Positions 1 through 5,002 of a stretch of DNA of 5,473 bases are shown here, piece after piece. Under the pieces are notes generated by a model. The model did no database searches and was not told the DNA's origin. It was given only the letters and a program-made list of their open reading frames with translations. The position numbers were made by a program, and so were the translations under genes. The DNA is from Methanobacteriota archaeon (lineage in GTDB: Archaea > Halobacteriota > Bog-38 > Methanoflorentales > Methanoflorentaceae), in contig PMYA01000022.1 of NCBI GenBank assembly GCA_003170935.1, forward strand, positions 1 to 5,473. Reading direction: 5' to 3'. How positions within the stretch are numbered: the first letter of the stretch is position 1; each line of letters starts with the position of its first letter.

Positions 1-1047
1 CTACTTGAGAACAAGGTCGTCGACGGGGTCCTCGCGATGAGCCGTGGAAAGGACATCTATGACGGCGTGCCGACGCTCATTACCGATCCGGCGAAGATCA
101 CTGAGCTGTCGGGGTCGCTGCACTGCGCTCCGGTCATTCAGGCAAACGTGCTCTTCAATTACCTCGACGGCGCCAAGGACATGAAACTCGCTGTGGTTGG
201 CGTCGGGTGTGACTCGCTCGCGCTACAAGTACAAATAGGGAAAGGCGTCCTGAACGCTGACAACCTCGTCCTCATCGGCCTTAACTGCGGAGGGACCCTC
301 CCTCCGGTGAAGGCCATGGAGATGATCCAGAAGCTCTACGAGACCGATCCGATGGACGTCGCCAAGGAGGAGATCGCCAAAGGGAACTTCATCATCGAGA
401 CGAAGGACCACGAGCACAAGGAGCTCAAGGTCGACGATCTCGAGGAGATGGGGTACGGCCGACGGGCAAACTGCCGCCGTTGTGAGGAGAAGATCCCACG
501 ATCGATGGATCTTGCGTTCGGGAACTGGGGCGTCATCGGTCCTGACGCGGGCAAGGCAACGTTTGTCGAGGTCTGTTCTGAGGCAGGGGCGCAACTGCTC
601 GAGGACGCCGTGAAGGCGGGCGCCATAATGACGAAGGATCCGATTCCGAAGGGGATTGAGATCCGGGAGAACATCGAAAAGGCGATGCTGAAGCTTGCGG
701 CTAAGTGGCAAGCTCATGACTTCAAGAGCGCTGAGGAACGCGATGAGTTCTGGCTCGAACAGTTTGCAAAATGCATAAAATGCGGGGGCTGCTGGAATGC
801 GTGTCCCGTTTGCGTTTGTGATGACTGCAAGCTCGAGAGCTGTGAGCCCATGTGGGTTGAGCCAGGCATTCCGCCTTCGCCGAAGCTACAGTACACGAGA
901 GCGGCACACATGGCTGCCGATTGCGTGGACTGTGGTCAATGCGAGGATGCATGCCCTGTAGAGATTCCACTCTCGACGTTCTTCCACCAGTCGACGAAGG
1001 ACCAGGCTAAGCTGTTCGCGAGGTTCGCTGAACTAACATCGGTTTAG
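1..1047 (+). CDS. fdhB: Coenzyme F420-dependent formate dehydrogenase beta subunit (FrhB/FdhB family), 5'-truncated by the window start
   Basis: The frame is open from base 1, so the start codon lies before the window; 348 residues are visible and an internal ATG at 37 is not the likely start. Counting from that ATG, residues 1-200 form the FrhB-type flavin/F420 domain: the IYDGVPTLITDP stretch, family cysteines C58 (GVGC) and C84 (GLNC), then C146/C149 before a conserved GNWGVIG segment. Residues 246-306 hold two ferredoxin-type motifs, CIKCGGCWNAC (C246, 249, 252, 256) and CVDCGQCEDAC (C296, 299, 302, 306), with further cysteines at 259, 261, 264 and 269. In the family, this cytoplasmic subunit passes electrons between iron-sulfur clusters, FAD and F420; in formate dehydrogenase the partner FdhA carries the Mo/W-pterin. 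FdhA is not in the window, so a role with HdrA or another F420-dependent oxidoreductase is possible. A terminator-like hairpin follows, suggesting the end of an operon. Confidence 0.9.
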   Translation, partial: LLENKVVDGVLAMSRGKDIYDGVPTLITDPAKITELSGSLHCAPVIQANVLFNYLDGAKDMKLAVVGVGCDSLALQVQIGKGVLNADNLVLIGLNCGGTLPPVKAMEMIQKLYETDPMDVAKEEIAKGNFIIETKDHEHKELKVDDLEEMGYGRRANCRRCEEKIPRSMDLAFGNWGVIGPDAGKATFVEVCSEAGAQLLEDAVKAGAIMTKDPIPKGIEIRENIEKAMLKLAAKWQAHDFKSAEERDEFWLEQFAKCIKCGGCWNACPVCVCDDCKLESCEPMWVEPGIPPSPKLQYTRAAHMAADCVDCGQCEDACPVEIPLSTFFHQSTKDQAKLFARFAELTSV

Positions 1048-1055
1048 ATGACATT

Positions 1056-1097
1056 AGGGGGGCCTTCTGCCCCCTGTTGCTTTTTTTTTCGTTTTTT
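1056..1097 (+). terminator. Hairpin plus T-tract terminator after fdhB
   Basis: AGGGGG (1056-1061) pairs with CCCCCT (1070-1075) around an 8-base loop, starting 9 bases after the fdhB stop codon. Two T-runs follow (1081-1089 and 1092-1097). Archaeal transcription terminates mainly at T-tracts, so the two T-runs are the strongest part of the call. Confidence 0.75.
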
Positions 1098-1577
1098 GCA
1101 GGGTTTAATATAGCTTGGAAATTAAGCGAAAATTATAAACAGCTGAAATATCAACTGATATATTGACTAGGCCCCCTCCTGCAGCAAGGCGATATGTTGC
1201 AACGTCTTCTTCTTGGGCGAGGTCTAGTCCTCTCATTTCTTCAGTTCAACTCGGGCGAAGAAGGCATCACTGGTAATGGTGAACAAGAAACTGTTACAGT
1301 TTGACGTGACTCAGCTCATCTTTACGTCGAAAGTAAGCTTTTTACACACTCAACGCTCTTCTCGAGTTTACATGATGGGACCTACAATGAAAGAACACCA
1401 TAAGAACAGCGTCGCTACGCACCCCGATGTTTTCGAGAATATGTATACAGTCTTATTATACCGGAGAAGGGGCGAAAAATAGTGTGCTATAGCTACATCC
1501 GCTAAACTACAGTTGACGAAAGAGGACGATAGAGGTGTTCATCTAACGTCTCTTCTTCTTAGTTGTCTATATCTCGT
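1098..1577. other. Intergenic region without a convincing gene
   Basis: About 480 bases, AT-rich near the left end with several TATA-like strings (near 1107, 1134 and 1158). Two short open frames exist but neither has a ribosome binding site or a recognisable product. One is a 68-codon plus-strand frame at 1276-1482. The other is a 43-codon minus-strand frame at 1105-1236 with the sequence RGLDLAQEEDVATYRLAAGG near its start. No tRNA-like cloverleaf, rRNA or direct repeat was seen. The region may hold an unrecognised small RNA or decayed coding sequence. Confidence 0.5.
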
Positions 1578-1599
1578 AGCTAGCGCTTGCGAGCTAGCT
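1578..1599. repeat. Hairpin-forming inverted repeat downstream of the minus-strand regulator gene
   Basis: AGCTAGC (1578-1584) and GCTAGCT (1593-1599) are perfect reverse complements separated by 8 bases. It lies about 45 bases beyond the stop codon of the minus-strand winged-helix gene, where a 3' end could form. No strong T-run follows on either strand, so a terminator role is uncertain. Confidence 0.4.
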
Positions 1600-1606
1600 T
1601 TAAGTT

Positions 1607-1639
1607 AGCTGGAAATGACTTTGTAATATCGCTCCAGCT
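1607..1639. repeat. Inverted repeat just after the stop of the winged-helix gene
   Basis: AGCTGGA (1607-1613) and TCCAGCT (1633-1639) are perfect reverse complements separated by 19 bases. The repeat starts 4 bases past the minus-strand stop codon at 1644-1646. It could form a 3' stem-loop on that transcript; function unknown. Confidence 0.35.
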
Positions 1640-1643
1640 GTGT

Positions 1644-2003
1644 TCACGGCTGGTCTGTGCGCCGCCGAATCTCTTCGAATATGGTCGGTCCAAGCAACGC
1701 CTCAGCATCATTCTTGTAGTGCTCGTGCATAAGGGCAACGAACATCTTGCTACCCTTGTTTGTAGTATGAATGCCGACCCGTTCGGCACGCGTTATCAGT
1801 TCATCCATTTCCATCATGCCCAAGATCGGGAGCACGTAATAGTGCGGCACCTCCAAAAAATCAGCGAGTCGGCGCGTCGTAGGCAGCTTGATGTGTATCG
1901 CGTCTTTAGAAAAACGCACGGAAATACTTTTGTCGATGGTGAGTAGAATCCGCTGGGCGGCATCAAGCACGATATTGAGGTCTAGGTCAACCATACCAAA
2001 CAA
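1644..2003 (-). CDS. Predicted winged helix-turn-helix protein, small conserved archaeal hypothetical
   Basis: The frame gives 119 residues from a TTG start at 2003, or 116 from an ATG at 1994. The TTG has a partial Shine-Dalgarno (GTGATC, 7 bases upstream); the ATG has none at usual spacing, so the start is undecided. Numbering from the TTG, residues 40-70 (PTTRRLADFLEVPHYYVLPI and on to MDELI) read as the helices of a winged-helix DNA-binding fold. TRAERVGIHTTNKG at 71-84 matches the expected wing, followed by a closing helix. No metal-binding cysteines, ligand domain, membrane segment or signal peptide is seen. The likely role is a small transcription factor, possibly acting on its own promoter, which has an inverted repeat at 2035-2057, or on the neighbouring genes. 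The regulatory role is inferred from fold pattern only, and no exact family name is offered. The plus-strand frame over the same bases is a shadow. Confidence 0.65.
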   Translation of the reverse strand: MFGMVDLDLNIVLDAAQRILLTIDKSISVRFSKDAIHIKLPTTRRLADFLEVPHYYVLPILGMMEMDELITRAERVGIHTTNKGSKMFVALMHEHYKNDAEALLGPTIFEEIRRRTDQP

Positions 2004-2034
2004 GGGCCACGATCACGGAGCGGCTCTAAAGAGG

Positions 2035-2057
2035 CTGCAAAAAGGCAACGCTTGCAG
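2035..2057. promoter_or_regulatory. Inverted repeat upstream of the winged-helix gene, candidate operator
   Basis: CTGCAA (2035-2040) and TTGCAG (2052-2057) form a perfect 6+6 inverted repeat with an 11-base spacer, about 32 bases upstream of the minus-strand regulator's start. The spacing is one helical turn-like, as expected for a dimeric DNA-binding protein. It lies next to a CTCTTTAGAG element (near 2023-2032) that could be part of the promoter. Function is inferred from position only. Confidence 0.35.
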
Positions 2058-2177
2058 TTCTGTTTGAAAAGGTTGCGGATCGACCTCTGACACAGAAAGC
2101 ACCGCGGCTGCAGTGCATTCGAGTCCGGCGCCCACGACGCGTTCTCTTAAATGAGCCACTCTCGTGATTTGGAATAA

Positions 2178-2390
2178 CTAGGACCCTCCTCCTTGCTTTT
2201 TCAACTCGTCGGGAACTGGCTCCAAGTAAACAACGTCGGCCCCAACGTCCGCTGCGATCTGTTCGAGCTCTGTCTTTCGCAGATGGGTTGCACGAATGTG
2301 CAGCTCTGTGCCCGTTACGGCAACAACCCTGAAACGTGGCTGTTTCACGCCCTTTCCTACCTTTATTCGCTCTCTCACGTATATCTTCAT
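2178..2390 (-). CDS. Conserved small archaeal protein of unknown function, 70 residues
   Basis: The start is ATG at 2390, chosen because GAGGG lies 5 bases upstream and the longer frame (to 2597) runs backwards through the divergent MoSto gene with low-complexity sequence. The protein begins MKIYVRERIKVGKGVKQPRF, continues with a strand-rich RVVAVTGTELHIRATHLRK stretch, then a helix (TELEQIAADVGADVVYLEP) and a charged, glycine-ending tail. The pattern suggests a compact alpha/beta domain rich in basic residues near the N-terminus. It resembles small conserved hypothetical proteins of methanogens and relatives, from memory and without a database check. No catalytic motif, cysteine, membrane segment or signal peptide is present. 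It is divergent from the molybdenum-storage-type gene and shares its 94-base intergenic region, so shared regulation is plausible. Function is unknown. Confidence 0.7.
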   Translation of the reverse strand: MKIYVRERIKVGKGVKQPRFRVVAVTGTELHIRATHLRKTELEQIAADVGADVVYLEPVPDELKKQGGGS

Positions 2391-2425
2391 TTTTTCCCTC
2401 AATCGCTGTAAACACTTGGTATACC

Positions 2426-2445
2426 AACTGTTAACAATAACAGTT
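2426..2445. promoter_or_regulatory. Perfect 8+8 palindrome in the divergent promoter region, candidate operator
   Basis: AACTGTTA (2426-2433) and TAACAGTT (2438-2445) are exact reverse complements with an ACAA spacer. The element sits between the 70-residue gene (start 2390, minus) and the MoSto-type gene (start 2485, plus). TATA-like strings flank or overlap it: GTATAC at 2420-2425 and TTATAC at 2444-2449, the latter readable on both strands. A protein bound here could block or recruit the basal machinery for both genes. The sequence does not match the bacterial ModE half-site as I remember it. Confidence 0.55.
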
Positions 2446-2478
2446 ATACATCTGCAGCTATAAGAAGCTGTCGAAGGA
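2443..2478 (+). promoter_or_regulatory. Putative TATA element and ribosome binding site of the MoSto-type gene
   Basis: Two TATA-like candidates precede the gene: TTATAC near 2444-2449 and CTATAAG near 2458-2464. The first would place transcription start at about 2470, leaving a short leader that includes AAGGA (2474-2478). AAGGA lies 6 bases before the ATG at 2485 and supports that start over the TTG at 2479. The second candidate would give a nearly leaderless message. The two cannot be separated from sequence alone. Confidence 0.45.
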
Positions 2479-2484
2479 TTGCAC

Positions 2485-3297
2485 ATGCCACGAAGACTAG
2501 GATTGAAATCTGGTATGCAGGACGAAACCCTCGTACGACGGGCGTTCTTAGGGGAGCTTGAGAAGGGCGAATCGGTGCGTATGCTGCCTGAGCTCAACGT
2601 GATTAAGCTTGGCGGACATGGAACGATCGACTACGGCAAGGAGGTCGTCCTTCCGCTCGTCGATGAAATCGGCAAGGCCTCTCGCAACAATCAGATTCTG
2701 GTCGTCACTGGGGGCGGGGCGCGCGTGCGCCACGTGCTTGACCTAGGCGTTGATCTTGGGATGCCTACGGGACTCCTCGCCGAGCTTGCCGGCAAGGTGA
2801 GCGAACAGAACGCTATTATGCTCGCCATCTTGTTTTCAAAATACAACAGCGTCCGCATTAAACGCGAAGACCTTTTGGACTTGCCGATGCTATTTCATTT
2901 GGGTGTGCTACCGGTCATCCACGGTACGCCGCCCTATGGGTTGTACGAGACTCCTCCGAGGATTGGCAAGATCCCCCCCCATCGGACCGACACGGGCGCA
3001 CTTCTCATGGCTGACGTGCTTGGCGCGAAGAACTGCATTCTCGTTAAAGACGTGACCGGGCTCTACACCGAGAACCCTCGAATACATCCCGATGCGGAGC
3101 TCATACCTGAGATTTCGGCAGAAGAATTGCTCCAGATGAATCTTGAAGACCTTGTGCTTGAGCGTGCCGCCGTAGAGCTACTGCAATTTGCTGTCAATAT
3201 CAAAGCAATCAGAATTGTAAATGGCCTCGTCAGCGGTAACGTTACTAAGGCGCTGGAAGGGCACAATGTGGGAACCGTGATTCGTGCGAAGCCGTAG
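2485..3297 (+). CDS. Molybdenum storage protein (MoSto) subunit homologue, amino-acid kinase fold
   Basis: A 270-residue protein of the amino-acid kinase/UMP kinase fold that follows the MosA/MosB subunits of the Azotobacter molybdenum storage protein along its whole length. Visible marks are VIKLGG at 39-44, PLVDEI at 57-62, VVTGGGARVRH at 73-83, TPPYGLY at 148-154, IPPHRTDTGALLMAD at 163-177, VKDVTGLYTENP at 187-198 and the C-terminal RIVNGLVSGNVTKAL with GHNVGTVI. MoSto is a cytoplasmic cage that packs polyoxomolybdate or tungstate using ATP; this protein would be such a store in an archaeon. IPPHR resembles the alpha subunit, whereas the PPYGLY loop lacks the alpha subunit's histidine run and is closer to beta. 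Only one subunit gene is present, so the cage may be homomeric. Start ATG 2485 is set by AAGGA; a TTG at 2479 is also in frame. UMP kinase or isopentenyl phosphate kinase fits less well. No mos symbol is assigned because alpha versus beta is unresolved. Confidence 0.85.
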   Translation: MPRRLGLKSGMQDETLVRRAFLGELEKGESVRMLPELNVIKLGGHGTIDYGKEVVLPLVDEIGKASRNNQILVVTGGGARVRHVLDLGVDLGMPTGLLAELAGKVSEQNAIMLAILFSKYNSVRIKREDLLDLPMLFHLGVLPVIHGTPPYGLYETPPRIGKIPPHRTDTGALLMADVLGAKNCILVKDVTGLYTENPRIHPDAELIPEISAEELLQMNLEDLVLERAAVELLQFAVNIKAIRIVNGLVSGNVTKALEGHNVGTVIRAKP

Positions 3298-3298
3298 A

Positions 3299-3927
3299 GG
3301 GATCACAAACAACTATGACACTCCTGTGCTCATCACTGACGCGCGTGATCTGCCATCGTTTCATCCTGTAGGCGCAGCTTTTCCACCCTATAATGCAACC
3401 CAGTTAAGAGACATCCTGGAGTATGGCGTTGAACAAGCGTTTTATCCTAATGCATTGAGCAATGAGGTCATCCGTTATGCGCTGCCCTGGCCGCCCAGAG
3501 AAACGGCGACGCCCGTTACGCTCTTGATTTGTTATCAACAGCTGCTGACCTTTGTGAAGAAGAAGGTCGACCACAGGACAGAAGAAGACGGTCGCGTGCA
3601 GAACGGCTTGCAGAAGTGTCTTTGCTGCAGAGAGGTCGTGCGTCTCTCTACATCAGAAGGTGTTGCCGGAAAGCGTTTACAGCAAAGAGGAGAAACAGTC
3701 GCTACTGAGGTTTATAGGGAATTCAACAATATCATGCGACTTAGAGGCCGGGAACAAGTCTCACACAAGACGCTTTCAGCACTCATCGCTGAATTGGAAT
3801 TATAAGCTATGTGGGGGTAGAGCGAAAGGGACGTGGCAGGGGCCGAGGTGTCGATTTTTACATCTATCCGACTGACTCGGTTGAACAGAAAGCGCTATTG
3901 GATGCGCTAAAGGATTTAGTTGTTTAG
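3299..3927 (+). pseudogene. cdc6: Decayed Orc1/Cdc6 replication initiator, N-terminally truncated and multiply frameshifted
   Basis: Reading across frames recovers the C-terminal half of an archaeal Orc1/Cdc6. From 3299: GITNN (sensor-1-like), then FPPYNATQLRDILEYGVEQA and [14 protein letters not shown]. After a shift near 3507: [20 protein letters not shown] (sensor-2/lid region). After a shift near 3580: [10 protein letters not shown] and REVVRLS. After a shift near 3650: [20 protein letters not shown]. After a shift near 3700: [10 protein letters not shown] and SHKTLSALIAELEL. After a shift near 3803, consistent with one lost base: VGVERKGRGRGRGVDFYIYP (winged-helix wing), running to the stop at 3925-3927. 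The Walker A and B part is absent; the remnant starts one base after the MoSto stop codon. The functional protein would be an AAA+ origin-binding ATPase; this copy cannot make one. A 173-codon open frame over 3284-3805 is an artefact of the decay. Frameshifts from sequencing error are possible but unlikely to cluster here. Confidence 0.88.
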
Positions 3928-3930
3928 GAT

Positions 3931-3955
3931 AAAATAGTGAATTATATGCTATTTT
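3931..3955. terminator. AT-rich inverted repeat between convergent genes, possible terminator
   Basis: AAAATAG (3931-3937) and CTATTTT (3949-3955) are perfect reverse complements with an 11-base loop that contains the HAD gene's stop codon. It lies between the convergent cdc6 remnant and HAD gene. The stem is weak, but the T-rich arms on both strands could end transcription from either side. Confidence 0.35.
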
Positions 3956-4559
3956 CTTTCAGAAATTCCCACAAATCTTTTGCGTTTTTGAAATGCAAAC
4001 CCTGGAGACCATATCTTTTTGCGGCCTCCACGTATGCCTTAATATCATCGATATAAAGCGTTTCATCCCGTGCGATGTCTGTCTTCTCGAAAACGGCATC
4101 GTATACCTTCTCTTTCGGTTTTCTTGCGCCTACTTCATTAGAGAGTATCCACTCGTCGAGGGATTGGACAATAGGATAGCGTTCCATAATGTAGGAAAAA
4201 TGGAGTTCGTTAGTGTTGCTGAGAAGGAAAATCGGGTAGCCTCTATTCTTCAGATGTGTAATAATCGCGTTAATTTCGGGATTCTCCTTAAAAATGTGGT
4301 TCCATATGTCTTTGAATTCTTCAAATTCCAGTTCCAGTTTGTATCTCTCCCTGAGCTTCTCGAAAAAATCCAGTGATGACATGAGGCCTTCTTCGTATAG
4401 ATTTACGAAGCCCCGGTCTCGTTCAAAGAGAAACCTGAAAAGGTCCTCAGGTGTAAAACGGTTCTGTGTCCGGGAGACTTCGTGGAGTTTCACCGCAATT
4501 TGTCTGTGTTCAAATGGAAGGATGACGTTGCCGAGATCGAAGACGAAGAGCCTAATCAT
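3942..4559 (-). CDS. HAD-superfamily phosphatase, YihX-like (HAD-IA)
   Basis: 205 residues from ATG 4559. All HAD motifs are present: motif I FDLGNV with nucleophile D8 (glycine instead of the second aspartate, as in YihX), motif II LLSNTN with S114 followed by ELH, motif III lysine K147 in GARKPKEKVY, and motif IV YIDD with D171/D172. Residues 15-90 form the helical cap expected for subclass I. E. coli YihX has the same FDLGNVI, LSNTNxLH and RKPExxY pattern and dephosphorylates alpha-glucose-1-phosphate; a small sugar-phosphate substrate is plausible but not shown. The upstream ATG at 4595 would add 12 residues before the conserved MIRLFVFD start and has no better ribosome site, so 4559 is preferred. 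No signal peptide or membrane segment; cytoplasmic. A TATA-like string lies near 4598-4610, so the gene may have its own promoter. It converges on the cdc6 remnant. Confidence 0.88.
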   Translation of the reverse strand: MIRLFVFDLGNVILPFEHRQIAVKLHEVSRTQNRFTPEDLFRFLFERDRGFVNLYEEGLMSSLDFFEKLRERYKLELEFEEFKDIWNHIFKENPEINAIITHLKNRGYPIFLLSNTNELHFSYIMERYPIVQSLDEWILSNEVGARKPKEKVYDAVFEKTDIARDETLYIDDIKAYVEAAKRYGLQGLHFKNAKDLWEFLKENSI

Positions 4560-4597
4560 AAGGAAGACCTTTGCGGAACTAAGCAAAATGCGCATAA

Positions 4598-4610
4598 GGT
4601 TACTATAACC
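4598..4610 (-). promoter_or_regulatory. Putative TATA element of the HAD gene within a small palindrome
   Basis: On the minus strand the sequence reads GGTTATAGTAACC, a 5+5 inverted repeat with a 3-base centre that contains TATAG. A start site about 25 bases downstream would fall near 4580 and give a leader of about 20 bases before the ATG at 4559. It also holds the stop codon of the small membrane ORF upstream. Confidence 0.35.
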
Positions 4611-4695
4611 AACGCCAGCCGATGAAAATCCCGATAATTATCCCTATAACAAACCAAAGGACAAGGGTACGAGCGCGTATTCTTATTATAAGCAC
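4603..4695 (-). CDS. Possible 30-residue single-helix membrane peptide (GTG start)
   Basis: From GTG at 4695 the frame encodes 30 residues: an arginine-containing N-terminus (RIRAR) followed by an unbroken hydrophobic run (TLVLWFVIGIIIGIFIGW, roughly residues 10-27) and RWL at the end. The GxxxG-like spacing of glycines (IGIIIGIFIG) would suit helix packing in a membrane. The start is doubtful. The GTG is itself part of a GAGGTG sequence that looks like a ribosome site, no ATG follows, and a TATA-like CTTATAATA overlaps the first codons. It lies 44 bases before the HAD gene, same strand. No family is recognised. Confidence 0.35.
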   Translation of the reverse strand: MLIIRIRARTLVLWFVIGIIIGIFIGWRWL

Positions 4696-4735
4696 CTCTT
4701 TTCGTTTTTACGTAGCGGGCTAGTGGAGCGTTGGG

Positions 4736-4755
4736 GCTAAAAAGAGGCTTTTAGC
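4736..4755. terminator. Perfect hairpin followed by TTTTAGCCCC on the minus strand
   Basis: GCTAAAA (4736-4742) and TTTTAGC (4749-4755) are perfect 7-base complements with a 6-base loop. Read on the minus strand, the second arm carries a T-run (CTTTTT) and is followed by AGCCCC. It lies after the 33-residue membrane ORF, where a transcript end or processing site is plausible. It also contains the stop of a 10-codon ORF (4737-4769) whose ATG overlaps the TGA of the membrane ORF. Confidence 0.45.
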
Positions 4756-4765
4756 AGCGTTTCTA

Positions 4766-4867
4766 TCATATTAGCCCCCCACGGATTGACAGGTAGAACG
4801 CCAGAAGTCCGAATACTAGCATGAGGGCTATTATAACCGTTATGACCTTCGTCTGAAGTGAATTCAT
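4766..4867 (-). CDS. Small single-helix membrane protein, 33 residues, unknown function
   Basis: ATG at 4867 is preceded by GAGG (7-base spacing, in GAGGCGGCTAA), a reasonable archaeal ribosome site. The product has a short polar start (MNSLQTK), then a hydrophobic segment of about 20 residues (VITVIIALMLVFGLLAFYL, residues 8-26) and a short SIRGGLI tail. With one lysine before the helix and one arginine after it, the topology is not obvious; no cleavage site for a signal peptidase is apparent. It is on the same strand as the 30-residue membrane ORF and the HAD gene downstream and as the 36-residue ORF upstream. No family is recognised. Its size means chance cannot be excluded, but start codon, ribosome site and clean membrane helix together favour a real gene. 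Confidence 0.55.
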   Translation of the reverse strand: MNSLQTKVITVIIALMLVFGLLAFYLSIRGGLI

Positions 4868-5002
4868 TTAGCCGCCTCGCCTATCGATGATCGTGCCTAA
4901 CACTAGGCGCTTATGCAAGGGGCTAAAATACGAGTGACGTTTTTCGTGTCCATCACTCTCAGCAGCCCTAAAACCCGAAACGAGCGCACTAAGAGCCTGG
5001 GT
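4868..5002. other. Hairpin-rich spacer between small ORFs
   Basis: This 135-base spacer holds three inverted repeats. GTGCCTA (4893-4899) pairs with TAGGCGC (4904-4910), including one G-T pair. GAGTGA (4932-4937) pairs with TCACTC (4953-4958). AAACCC (4971-4976) pairs with GGGTTT (4999-5004), which reaches into the 36-residue ORF's stop codon. On the minus strand the second hairpin is followed by GTATTTTAGCCCC, which resembles a weak terminator. A structured leader, a processing site or a small RNA are all possible; no known riboswitch or box C/D layout was found. Confidence 0.35.

Noticed and set aside
1276..1482. 68-codon plus-strand ORF starting ATGGTGAAC
   Set aside because: It has no ribosome binding site, no recognisable domain and unremarkable composition in an AT-rich intergenic region. 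Kept only as a note under the intergenic feature.
2105..2150. tRNA-like ATTCGAGTCC string resembling a T-loop
   Set aside because: The flanking bases do not pair into a T-stem and no acceptor, D or anticodon arms could be built on either strand.
2391..2597. N-terminal extension of the 70-residue minus-strand gene to a start at 2597
   Set aside because: It runs antisense into the MoSto coding sequence and across the divergent promoter, and looks like random translation. The ATG at 2390 has a good GAGGG site.
3284..3805. 173-codon ORF as an intact gene
   Set aside because: It is a chance open frame through a frameshifted cdc6 remnant. The family sequence jumps between frames and continues past its stop codon to 3927.
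4294..4608. 104-codon plus-strand ORF opposite the HAD gene
   Set aside because: It is antisense to a gene with all four HAD motifs, and its own sequence is serine/arginine-rich with no domain.
4868..5002. Box C/D small RNA suggested by CTGA followed by TGATGG on the minus strand
   Set aside because: Only a D'/C'-like pair is present. No upstream C box or downstream D box was found at fitting distances.
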